A DNA stretch of 60,000 nt, from contig NC_092680.1 in assembly GCF_964355755.1 (NCBI RefSeq), forward strand, positions 9,403,001 to 9,463,000. The letters run 5' to 3'. This stretch comes from Antedon mediterranea. Its lineage: Eukaryota > Echinodermata > Crinoidea > Comatulida > Antedonidae. Shown piece after piece: positions 36,521-49,000 of the stretch (position 1 is its first letter; every line of letters begins with the position of its first letter). A program made the position numbers and the translations under genes. The notes under the pieces were generated by a model. The model had not been told where the DNA came from and did no database searches. It worked only from the letters and a program-made list of their open reading frames with translations.

Positions 36521-37145
36521 CATTGAAAAATAAAGCAATTTATGGTCACAAGATAAATGAATTAATTAATTTCGTTCTCTAAGCAAAACATATATCTTAA
36601 CTTATAAGCATGATAAATATATTTAGATAGATTATCAATAATTATTTAGTGAAGATAATGAAATTGCAATAGCCTTGTTCAAGATGGGTTTTTATAAACT
36701 TAATTAAAATGAGCTAAGATTTGAAGGCTATAGATCGGAATGTGTGACTGAATGAATAAAAGAATTACTCTATATGAGTAAAAAAATGTTTCAAATCAAT
36801 GAATTAATGTTTTCGCGTTACTTCCCAGTGATAGAGGGCGTGCTCATTAAAACACATTAGGTGATGATATTATTTCCATGGTTCAATAGATTTTAAAATA
36901 AATTATGCACGCTTGGAACATGAATGAATTTAATTTCAGCGCCTAGAATAAGTTTCGAATATATAATTAAAGCTAAACCATGGTAAGAAGTGACGAAAAA
37001 TAAAGACTATAAAGTTAAAAAAAATCCATACAAATTACATGATCAAGTAGTTGTTTTCACATACATGAATGAACCTACTAAAATAAAATTCATATTATTT
37101 GAAGATCTCCCATCCCCCAAAGTTATCAGACTGGACATTTTTTAG

Positions 37146-37245
37146 TCGCATGCATTAGTCGCATGCAACGCGACTGTAGCTCACTATATGTCGGTCGGTC
37201 GGTAAACATTAAGGGCACGCGACTGCAGAGCCATGTATATAAAAG
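37146..37245 (+). repeat. Dispersed module, copy 2, next to the large palindrome
   Basis: Reads cgcgactgtagctcactata, tgtcggtcggtcggt and then gcgactgcagagccatgtat. It abuts the left end of the 37269-39705 inverted repeat but has no mirror partner at the right end. Confidence 0.7.
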
Positions 37246-37458
37246 ATTGATAGCGCCGCAAATGACTTGGACGCCATTCGGGCGGACAAAATACCCGCGC
37301 GCGGATTGTGGTAAATTCAGTGATTAGTCCAGATCCCTATGTCAAAAAAAGTGCCTTCGTGTGCAGATCATGGGGAAAGTGTAAACATTGTGTTTTATGA
37401 ATATTTGAATCATGCTGGTTATAAAAACCCATGTTGTCAAATTTCTAAAATTCATCTT

Positions 37459-37791
37459 TGACCTCTGACCTCAATTTGAATGTTTTGACCCACTGAAAAC
37501 AAAATGATCATATCTTTGCAACGCTAAGATTAAATGAAATAATTTTAGTGTCAAATTATTTGGGAGATGCATATTAATATTCATTCTAATGGAAAAGTTT
37601 GTCCAAAAATGGCTGGAAGTATGATTTTTGGCATATTTGACCTTTGACCTACATATCATATAACTCCGTAACTAATAGTTGGACAAACTTTAAATAGGGC
37701 TCAAATTAATCTGAAGGTATATGTTTCTATTCAGTCTAATAAGAACTTTTACAAGAAAATGACCCGAAATATTTTTATTGACCTTTGACCT
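37459..37791 (-). promoter_or_regulatory. Three AGGTCA direct repeats (DR1) in the left palindrome arm
   Basis: Minus-strand AGGTCANAGGTCA at 37459-37471, 37638-37650 and 37779-37791. The last two are perfect AGGTCAAAGGTCA, the consensus for HNF4/RXR/COUP-TF-type nuclear receptors. The motif is seen directly; binding is inferred. Confidence 0.5.
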
Positions 37792-39185
37792 GTACTGGTA
37801 GTACATATTTCTATAATCTCAAAAACTATTGGCCGTAAAATGGTTGTTTTTGTGAAATGGTTCGAACAATTTACATTTATATGTTGTATAATAACAACAT
37901 TTTATAGAAATGTAAAAGAATTGTATTTATGATCACTAACTTTATAATTTATTAACATCACTAGCATTTGTTATAATATTAAAATGTGTTATATTTGCTG
38001 ATTTTAAGCACTTCACATGAATTTATCAGAATTATGTGTATTTAATATAAAGTTTATTTTTTTTTTAATATAAAGAAAATTTAATTGTCTATCAAATAAG
38101 ACTATTTTCGAATTATTATGGCTAAAACTTAATTAGATACAGGCAAAAAAGTGTATTTTTACTTGTGTGAACAGCGCCCTCAATCTTCATTTTTTCCCAA
38201 AAATACCACATTTTTATGTGTTTTCCTGAACTAAACAGGTTATAACTTTGTTTTAAAGACTTTTTACAGTAACCTGTAATTTACATACCTCTTTTTATAA
38301 CTTACTAGGTCAGTTTCTGAAAAAATTGAGAAAAATATTCCGATAGCTTGATATTTTTGTTGAGGTTATTACATGATACACACAAAAAAAAAAATTTAAT
38401 TTTGAGCTAAAAGTCCATCTTTTTGGTTTAATAAAAGCTATCTAGCAGATATTAATACACAAAATTCATATTTTATTGGATAGATATTATGATTATCTTT
38501 CCAATAAAATATGCTGTTTGTGTAAGAATGGCTGTGCAAGATTGTTTGTACTGGACCAAAAAGATGAATTTTTAGCACAAAATCAAAATATTTTTAGCAT
38601 GCACCATGTAATAACCTCAGGAAAAATATCAAGCTATAAAAATATTGTTTTCATTTTATCTCAGGAACTTACTTAGTATATGGTAGAAGGTGTATGTAAG
38701 TTACACGTCACTGACAACAAATCTTTTAAAAAGTTACAACCAGCTAAGTTTATGAAACCACATAAAAATGTGGTATTTTTGGGAAAAAATGAAGATTGAG
38801 GGCGCTGTTCACATAAGTAAAAATACACTTTTTTGCCTGTATCTAATTAAGTTTTAGCCATAATAATTTGAAAATAGTCTTATTTGATAGATAATTAAAT
38901 TGTCTTTATATAAAAAAAAACAACATTATATTAAATGCACATATTTTCTGATAAATTCATGTGAAGTGCGTAAAATCAGCAAATATGACACATTTTAATA
39001 TTATAACAAATGCTAGTGATGTTAATAAATTACAAAGTTAGTGATCATAAATAAAATTCTTTTACATTTCTATAAAATGTTGTTATTATAAAACATATAA
39101 ATGTAAATTGTTCGAACCATTTCACAAAAACAACCATTTTACGGCCAATAGTTTTTGAGATTATAGAAATATGTACTACCAGTAC

Positions 39186-39518
39186 AGGTCAAAGGTCAAT
39201 AAAAATATTTCGGGTCATTTTCTTGTAAAAGTTCTTATTAGACTGAATAGAAACATATACCTTCAGATTAATTTGAGCCCTATTTAAAGTTTGTCCAACT
39301 ATTAGTTGCGGAGTTATATGATATGTAGGTCAAAGGTCAAATATGCCAAAAATCATACTTCCAGCCATTTTTGGACAAACTTTTCCATTAGAACGAATAT
39401 TAATATGCATCTCCCAAATAATTTGACACTAAAATTATTTCATTTAATCTAAGCGTTGCAAAGATATGATCATTTTGTTTACAATGGGTCAAAACATTCA
39501 AATTGAGGTCAGAGGTCA
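39186..39518 (+). promoter_or_regulatory. Three AGGTCA direct repeats (DR1) in the right palindrome arm
   Basis: Plus-strand motifs at 39186-39198, 39327-39339 (both AGGTCAAAGGTCA) and 39506-39518 (AGGTCAGAGGTCA). Each is the exact mirror of one in the left arm. They lie 0.5-0.8 kb upstream of the INTS3 start codon. Confidence 0.5.
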
Positions 39519-39856
39519 AAGATGAATTTTAGAAATTTGACAACATGGGTTTTTATAACCAGCATGATTCAAATATTCATAAAACACAATGTTTACACTT
39601 TCCCCATGATCTGCACACGAAAATACATAGGGATCTGGACTAGATCTGTAACAACAGCTCACTGGGTAAATTGTGGCTAATGACTTGTCGACTCGAATGG
39701 CGTCCATGATGGGATTTTATAGGGAGCGTAGTTTTGTAGAATGGGACCTAGCAACAGCAACGCAGCGCTATATTATAATTGTGTAATGGCCTTGTTAATT
39801 TTAGTTCATACTTGATTACCAGACTGAAACCATGAGACGGTCTAAAAGAATTTCAA

Positions 39857-40020
39857 CCAATCATAATAGCGAATTATAAACCCGCCCCCAATATCATGCA
39901 TAAACATCAAATCGGGTAAAAATCGATTGTAATTTGTTTTCTGCGCTCAATCGTCAGGTTCGAAGGCAGCGGTAAGGTTGTGAGGCTGTCGGTGTTTGTG
40001 TTGTTTTTGTAAATTAAAAA
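39857..40020 (+). promoter_or_regulatory. Putative INTS3 promoter and 5' UTR
   Basis: In the 165 bp before the INTS3 start codon there is a CCAAT (39857-39861), a TATAAA (39875-39880) and a CCGCCCC GC-box (39882-39888), then a short leader. This spacing fits a core promoter, but in an AT-rich genome a TATAAA alone is weak evidence. The 300-bp gap from the large palindrome to the ATG leaves little other room for it. Confidence 0.4.
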
Positions 40021-40098
40021 ATGGAAGAGAAAAAAGCTCTAGCCAAGTCGAAACTGTTCATTTCAACAATAATAGACACTAAAGATGAACTCGAAGAG
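40021..40098 (+). CDS. INTS3: INTS3 coding exon 1 (start codon)
   Basis: Encodes residues 1-26. The ATG at 40021 follows an A-rich leader, is the first before the conserved TKDELEE segment, and gives a shorter N-terminus than the glycine/alanine-rich start of the human protein. Donor gtatta is weaker than the other INTS3 donors. Confidence 0.85.
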
Positions 40099-43000
40099 GT
40101 ATTAACAAATATTATCATTTTATGTTAGTTTTAAGCATATGTTTTCCTAGGCCTCAGAATGTGGCGATAAACTTAAAGTGTGTATCACGCTCGTAACCTA
40201 CTGGGCGAAATATACGGTAGTCCCCGTTCATTATAACGCAGGATATTATAAGGCTAGGCCTATATAATAACAATGGTTTCATTTTGTTTATTTATGTTGT
40301 GTGTGTGACCTGTAGCGATTACTATTTACAGTTTCTATGAAAAAAATATAGAGATTTTGTTAGAATGGATTAATCCTGTTTTTGGAGGAAATGCCAGCCA
40401 CTCACTCGCACTCACTTGCTCACTTTGTTGTGTCTCTCTAATTTGTATTTATTTACTAAATAACACTCTATAACTCTACAGTAGGCTAAGTCGGAACATC
40501 TCCCTCTCTCTTAGTACAAGAATCAAGATTATGTAACATTATTGTGTAAAACTGCAACTATTAATCATTTAATATTAATAATTACCAATTTATTATTTTA
40601 CATCATTATTTTGTTATTACGCCATATATAGTTGGCCAACAAAATTGTTACAGATAATTTAGAATGAGATTAGGTTATTTAGCCTGTCTTGATGCATTTA
40701 GGTTGTGACATATTATTTCATATAGAAATTGCATGTTTGTTTAAACACTATGTCTGGACATGCCTGCAGTGATCCTTCCTTATTAATAAGAAGGGTAAGA
40801 AGAGGTCACTCAGTATACAGAAGAAATGAATAGATAAATTTAATATAATTAAGTAGGAATCCCTTGTTTCAGTTACTATAATAGTATATTCAAGCATTTG
40901 TTATTCAAAATACTGTACAGAAATATTTATTATTAATATTATTATGTTAAAAGTGTGAATAATTGTACATCAATACAATGTATTTTTCTAAACTTCAGAG
41001 AATGGAGCGTGGTTATGAGTTATTAACAAAGCTCACCACAGACCTGTCAGAGCGCGAGGCTCACGATTCTCTCAACGCTGCGGTAAGTATTTAATATAAA
41101 TAATGTACAACATTTATTATTTTTGAATTTTGGGAAATTAAATTGGTATATGCTGCTAAGCCAAAGTAGACTCCTAACTCAAGCTGAAATTGTTTTTAAA
41201 AACGTCAATTCCTATACTGGATTAAAAAAAAAAATGTAATTTTGAATATATTTAAAGGTTTCAATTGTTTTTTTACTGCAGGCATGTAAAAGTATGCAAC
41301 AGCATGAGGAGATAACTCTTGGTCTTCTCTACAGCATCTTGACTAACCCATCAGCCGCTCCTAAGGTAAATGTTACTGCTTTTTTTCTACTGTTTATCTC
41401 CATAAATATAGAGGCTATTGAGTATTCTGTAGCATAATAAACTGAAACAGATGAGATGAACTCACCCTTGAAACAGATGAGATGAACTCACCCCTGAAAC
41501 AGATGAGATGAACTCGCCCCTGAAACAGAATAGATGAACTCACCCCTGAAACAGATGAGATGAACTCACCCTTGAAACAGATGAGATGAACTCACCCTTG
41601 AAACAGATGAGATGAACTCGCCCCTGAAACAGATGAGATGAACTCATCCCTGAAACAGATGAGATAAACTCACCCCTGAAACAAATGGGATGAACTCACC
41701 CCTGAAACAAATGGGATGAACTTACCCCTGAAACAGATGAGATGAACTCACCCCTGAAACAGATGAGATGAACTCGCCCCTGAAACAGAATAGATGAACT
41801 CACCCCTGAAACAGATGAGATGAACTCACCCTTGAAACAGATGAGATGAACTCACCCTTGAAACAGATGAGATGAACTCACCCCTGAAACAGATGAGATG
41901 AACTCACCCCTGAAACAGATGAGATGAACTCATCCCTGAAACAGATGAGATGAACTCACCCCTGAAACAAATGGGATGAACTCATCCCTAAAACAGATGA
42001 GATGAACTCATCCCTGAGACAGATGAGATGAACTCATCCCTTAAACAGCTGAGATGAACTCACTGCTGAAACAGATGAGATGAACTCATCCCTGAAACAG
42101 ATTAGATGAACTCACCCTTGAAACAGATGAGATGAACTCATCCCTGAGACAGATGAGATGAACTCATCCCTTAAACAGCTGAGATGAACTCACTCCTGAA
42201 ACAGATGAGATGAACTCATCTCTGAAACCGATTAGATGAACTCACCCCTGAAACAGATGAGATGAACTCACCCCTGAAACAGATGAGATGAACTCACCCC
42301 TGAAACAGATGAGATGAACTCATCCCTGAAACAGATGAGGTGAACTCATCCCTGAAACAGATGAGGTGAACTCATCCCTGAAACAGATGAGATGAACTTA
42401 TCCCTGAAACAGATAAAATGAACTTATCGCTGAAACAGATGAGATGAACTCAGATGAATGAGATGAACTTAAACTTACCCCTGAAATTCACTCATGAATC
42501 CGACGACAGACATGAATAATGAAACGTGTGGTCATCATTGATACATTTTTTACTTTATTTTTTTCATTCATTTCTGTTTATTAAATTTCTTTTCATAATC
42601 TTCACAGTCCTACCGTGATTTAACACTTGTTTCCCGTGATGGCATGGCTACTGCATGGTCCAGGTTAAATCAGATCATCATTGAAAGGTATCCTAAGCTG
42701 ATAGAGTCTTCAAGGACGCAAGTTGTCTGGTACACCAAAGAAATGGTCAATAATGGGGTCAATGGAATTGATAATGTTTGTTCTTCACTGATTAAACAAA
42801 TAGCTGGTAAATGAACAGATAATACTATTTACACAATCATGTAATCATATGTACTATAAAATAGGTTCATGCTTAATCTAAAGATATACCAAACAAAAAT
42901 GTAAGGTCGTGTTCGTACGGTGGTTAAAATAAGCGCTTAATTTCACCCATGCCTCGGGTTATAAATTGAGCGTTGTTCGTACTTGAAATATTTAACCGCT

Positions 43001-46000
43001 TAAATGCTTAATCGACAAATCACAAACCGGAAATTACGTTTTAAGGTCAGTTGTCTTTACAACCTACGACCCAATTTTCGCACGCTAGTTTCGTGTTGTA
43101 TATTTTTTACTCGCGATCTTTCTTTACAATAACAATTACTTGCTACCTTTTACACTGCTTATCCTTGCGACAAACCTTATGCCTCTTAACGCCGATAATC
43201 CTGCCTAAATATGCCTTCTCCTGACGACCATTATTTTACTCCTTGACGAAGAATTTGAGCCCAATGTTACACGACAGAAACACCACCGACCAGCTAGGCC
43301 TACTAAGTAAGCGGTCTACACCAACAAGGACAGCACCAGCTGACGATCGCTCTCGAAGCGTGTATGGAAGAGCTTCGTAGGAGAAATGACGGGCCTAGGC
43401 AGCGAACGTTTGTCAAAATTTGACACATTGCCTCTATCGGAGATTTATTATCCTCGAAGGCCGAGTATAATTGGATTATCGCTGAAATAACCTGCAAATT
43501 TGGTGAACATTTTGCCTCGAATTTTTTGTAGCCTGAGGCAAAAGTTAATTGGATCACGCGAACGGAAATCGGGAATAAGCTGGTATTTTCAACCCCTACG
43601 AACAGGCCCTAAGAGGCAATGCATTGTCACGATCTTCCACCATCTATTTCAAATATGTGCCTGGTATGACTCAATTAAGTAATATATTTACAGGGTTTTT
43701 TGGTTAAGATAAGAGCGACTTAAGCTCTGTCTACACTAACGCACTACTTTGACAAAAAAGTGTGATGTGCCCAATATGGTAGTGATATGCCCAAATGTGG
43801 TAGTGATATGCCCAAATATGGTTGTGATATGACATCATTCATCATGTTCATATATGGGCATATCACATTTTGTTAGTGTAGACAGAGCTTTAAAGGACAA
43901 CCATTTTCAGCTGGGTCATTTTCTTTAAAACTATTGAATATTTTGTAGGTGGTGATGTAAGTGCAAAGAATGTATGGCTAGCTGAGAATCTTTTGGATAT
44001 TTTTACAGAAAACAAGTAAGTTGATTTTGTACTAAATATTTGGTATAATAAAATTATCTTCATGTCCTTTCATTTACTTATTATGGTCTGATTAGCTGCA
44101 GTTCTGAAAATATCTATAGATAATCACTCTTTAGCAATCATTGGACTTGCCATTTACTTTTCTTTCTTTCAATTTTTCAAGTAAAAAATGAATATTCCAT
44201 GAAACATATTCGGATACATTCCTTACCTTAAAATTGTGGCCAATAAATGTATTTATTTTGTATAATAAAAACATTATTGCACTTTGTATGCATTGTATTA
44301 TTTTGACATACTGACATGCGAAAAGTGGTCAGTCAGTCAGCGGTGTATCCAAGCAGGAAGCAGGGACTGACACACTATCCTACTAGAAGCACCAACCCAA
44401 CCAGCCACCTATTTTAAAGCAGAACAAGACTGTGCCATAATAAAATAAGTTCATAGGCCAACCTGCTTAGCATTGCATCACAATGTGAGTGAGCTTGGTT
44501 CTGTATGTTCTGAATTGTTATTAAAAACTGTGTTTATCTTTATTAAGGTCATGGTTAGAAAAGTACCCAGTGTTGACAAATATGGCATTGTATACATATT
44601 TAAGAATTATTGAGGACCACAGTAGTGCAATGCTGGTACCACTCAAACAGAGAGAGGTTGATTTCTGTATTTCACTCCTCAGGTCAAAGGTAAGCATGGC
44701 AGGTTAAGATGGCACTGTTTTATTTTAATTTTAATAGAGGTACCCACTTCTGTGTTAGGCCGTTGATTGGCCTATGGTTTCCTCTTGGGAGACACATCAC
44801 AAAACAAAGTCAATCAATCTCGAAGCCGAGGGGTAATCAAACTTCAATTGCTAAAGAGTTCATGCTTTTTAAATCGCCTCTTTGATTATATTATTATAAT
44901 AATAATTATTTAAGAATACAAATGTACCTCATGTACTGTACAACCTGTGATTCATTAGGTGATCATTTAGATGATCACCTATTGTTATTGTATGAAATCT
45001 TTATTCTTATTTATTTCTCTCTGTACAAATTTGTGTAACAATTATCTCATTGATTTTTTCAGAATCTTTAATTATTTACAATATATGAAAGATAGGATCT
45101 TGCTAACGCAAATACAATAGCCGGTATCACAATCCGATCAAAGATCCCTCCGCATATAATAAACCATCCTTGTTAAATAATAATAATAAAGAGTTACTTT
45201 AAAAAAATGTTCATTATAAATCATATTTCTAGAATGTTTACTCGATGGTATATAAAGTTGGTTCGTACTTTCGGTACTAATTTTAACCACCTGATGTAAC
45301 CCTGTTTACTAATTAAATTGAGTTCGATAATTAGTTATTGACGATTAAAACGAATTTAGGTTCAACGATTTGCCCCAAATAGGGGTGTTTTCCGATCGTG
45401 GTATACACTGTCTAATGGATGTCAATTTGAAAAATACCCGCACACAATAATACGAGGACACTTCGCATTTTCCTATCTCCTCCTACGATAATTGTTTTTA
45501 ATAGCTGAAAATCGGTTGAACAGTTTGAGTACAGCATCATAATGTTGAAGACAGGCCGATTTTCTTTAAAAAATGCTATTTTGATACATGTAATATACGT
45601 TTTTACAAATGTATTGATTTGTGATGAATGGAACATTCCAAATTATTTGGTTTAACCATAGAGGTATAGATTTAGATTTATGGGCCCCCTTGGAGAATAA
45701 ACATAAATAGTATTGCAATGCTGTACAATACTGTTAAGGTATTAACCACTTTTGTTCGCAATTTGAATCGCAAATTTCTTACTGTGAGTGTTGGTACTGT
45801 TAGATATAATATAAACAAATATACAAATAAACTTTATTACTGTGAGTGTGGGTAGGCCCTACTGTTAGATTATAAACATATAATATACAAATAAATAAAC
45901 GTTATTACTGACAGTTGCTTCTCAACGTTTGTATTAATTAATAATTTAAAAATATATAAACGTACGTAGTGGTGTATCGTTACATGTACTTTACTATTTC

Positions 46001-49000
46001 AATCGACTATGACAGTGAGAGTTTTAACAAAGTATTAAATCGTAAATGTTTTACTGTATTTAGTGGTATATTATTATTTATAGGCCTATAAAACATTAAA
46101 AACAATATTTCGTTACTGAGTGGATAAGAATATATTGTAAAATGTTTCCTCTTTGTACCTATCTTCTTCCCCCATCCCTCAACCCTTAATGTTACATACA
46201 AAACACAAATTGGGTTTGTTTAAATGAGTCCAAATAAAAAAATTTGACTCATTTTGTTTCTCTCTCTCGGAAGTAATTCCCAGGGTGCTAATTTTAGCTG
46301 ACTACATAAATCATCGTGTATATTTATTCGTTTCTGTAAACGACAATGTATTATAGTCCTGCAGTACGTACATTTGAAATCTCCATTTTTTTCTCGCTGG
46401 AAAATACTGTGTATTCGAGAACCATCTGTGGGCACGACCTAGATGGTACACGAGCGAAGCGAGCGTGCCATCTAGTGTACTGTAATTTATGCAAATAAAA
46501 TTGAACAAATAACAATATAAAAAAACATTAAGGGATGACTCGGCCTCGTTACCTTGAATGCTATAGACGCGAGCACACCACCGAGCCATACACAAACTGA
46601 CTAAAAGTTGAAGTGTGTATTTATTATGCTAACCACTTTGGTGAAGATAGATTATTACATACCGCAATGAATCATATTTTGTTACTATGATGTCATCTTT
46701 AAACATTAAAAAAAATGATGCACTGTCTAAGTATTCTAATTCTAGTTATAGATTTAAATTATTTGCAAAATGTAGAAGTAAATTCATTTATTTTTCTCTT
46801 TCTTTAAGTTCTCAGTATGTTGTAGGATTGGTCGAGATTTACTAAGGCTTTTACAGAATGTTGCTAAGATACCAGAATTTGAGAAACTCTGGTTTGATAT
46901 TTTACATAACCCACAATCCCTTGGTCCACAATTTACAGGTATTTTTATTTTTGGTTATTTATTACAGCATACATTCCAACGTATAAAATATGCTTTCCAA
47001 CACAAATAACCCCTTCAGTAACTTTTTTCAGGCAAGTCAGGGACCATGTCAAAATTAATCTACTGTAGTTACTGCAGTAATTACATTTTTTGCAACTGAT
47101 AATTATTCTTTTTTAGGACAACCATACCAACTGTTATAACAGTGACTGCCTCATCAACTTCTACATTGAAACAAGCTAAAATTACATGTTATTGCAGTAA
47201 CAGATGGTTGTTACTGCAGTAACTGTAGTACAATAAATTTGACATGATCCGTAGCTTACCTGAACATCTCTGTTAGTTCAACACAAATTCGTCCAACTGT
47301 TCTGCATTCTCTTGGCGAAAATTAAACAGAGTATTTAATCACAAGGCAAAAAATCAAAAGATTATACTGCTTTATTTGAGAGTGTGATAAAATCATTAAA
47401 ATGAAATAGTTTTAAATACCGCATAAAATATGAGGTTACTCAATCAATGCTAACCATTGAACTTTATTTACCGCTGTTTCAATGTTGAAGACTTGTTTCG
47501 TATAACTATAAAAATAGTTACAAAAATCATTGAGAGCTAATGTTAATTGTTTTCAGGCATTATGCAGTTATTATCACAAAGAACATCACCAAAGTACTTG
47601 GCGTGTCGGTTAACACCAGATATGGAAAAGAAACTGGTATTTTTAACTTCAAAGGTATTTTTGACATTTTTCCATTCTAGAAATCTAAATATTGTAAAAG
47701 TTAACATTAGACAGGACTACAAAACATTTTTTTTTTCAAGGTGAAATTTGGTCAACAAAAACGATACCAAGATTGGTTCCAGAAACAGGTATGTACAAAA
47801 TTCTAAATAAATATCTTTGAGCCTAGTTTTACCTGGGTAAACGATATACTGACAGAAAAGGAGAATTGTTGGTTGAACACTCTACACACAAACAATACCT
47901 GGAATGGCAATGACGCTCTCTAATGAAAGCATCCAACATACTTCCAAACATTGCAACCACGTTTATACCTCTAGACCAAAGAGCTCACACTAGTAGCTAG
48001 CGTTAGATTTGAGCCCAGGGGAAGAATGACATCTGTACTTACAGTAAAAACGAAAAGCTACTTTGTAATAGAGATACTGTAAAGCTGAAAATGTTTACGT
48101 AGATTGAATAACGATTGCGGAAATAAAGGCTACACGAAAATCACACTAATAGCTAGGGTGTCACGAAACCTAAGACAACGAAAGCTAAGACCCCTTAAGA
48201 CCTAAGATCACGAAAGCTAAGACCCAAGACCTAAGATTACAAATATTTACCTTTCGCACCTGCCTTGTATTTTAACTCAAACATTTATTCTGAATACCAC
48301 ACCTTAGAATTAGCACTTTTATGAAAAAGAATCACATAAAAAGTAACAAATAAATTCTTAAATTGATGATTTTACAGACGTTTTTCTCGCACACATACTG
48401 TTTGCGAATTTTGCATGACTAGACCTAGGGCCTAACAAATCATCAATTTAAAGGATTTATTTATTTGTTTTTATGTGTTTCTCCTTCTTAAAGTACTTAT
48501 AAGTTCTAATTTAAAGGTGTGGTATTCAGGATAAAGTTAGTTAACAAATTTGGAGTCAAAATACAAAGCAGGTGCGAAAAAAAAACATCCTCCGAACCAA
48601 CACAATGGAGTAACTATATACCAACAAACAACCTGTAAAGTTTGTTTGTTGTAAAGAAAAAATATACATTTACTCAACGGGCGAAAATAATGTGAATTTA
48701 TCTATGTTTTGTGGTAAGTATTTAATTATATTTATGGTAATAAATGAAACCTACTATGTTTAAAATTATGTATGGATAAACAAGTATTGTTTTTTGGCTG
48801 TAGTATACCTTAGAATTTGTAATCTAGGTCTTGGGTTAGCTTTCGTGATCTTAGGTCTTAGGGGGTCTTAGATTTCGTGACACCCCTAATAGCTAGCGTT
48901 CGATTCAAGTCCAAGGGAAGAATGACATCTGACCAATTCACTTACAGGAAAATGAAAAGCTACTTTGTAATAGAGATACTGCAAAGCCCAAAATGTTTAA

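Larger units (their letters stand above)
31260..37140. other. Intergenic AT-rich region without recognised genes
   Basis: Apart from the G-rich run at 32090 and the two LINE tails at 35.6 and 36.4 kb, I see no gene or RNA. Poly(T)/poly(A) runs are frequent at 31.6-32.8 kb. A relative of the 4138 element occurs at 33185-33310 (ggacactttcccgtgaa, ttaggtccaaaaatgtc). Confidence 0.4.
37269..39705. repeat. 2.4-kb near-symmetrical inverted repeat (foldback-like)
   Basis: The two arms, about 1.2 kb each, are reverse complements around an axis near 38488. For example, the ggacgccattcg at 37269 mirrors cgaatggcgtcc ending 39705, and 'ttttttgcctgtatctaatt' type sequence appears in both arms near 38150 and 38830. 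The arms differ by scattered substitutions and small indels, so it is not a simple assembly mirror. No transposase frame was found. Open frames 37471-37659, 38476-38676 and 39516-39707 have no family resemblance. Probably a foldback transposon or an old inverted duplication. Confidence 0.85.

Noticed and set aside
37471-39707. Open frames in the palindrome arms as a transposase
   Set aside because: All are under 70 codons, without motifs, and not preserved between the two arms.
43303-43682. Overlapping open frames on both strands in INTS3 intron 4 as a transposase
   Set aside because: No catalytic motif or domain could be seen. Only the composition is unusual, so it is listed as a low-confidence remnant.
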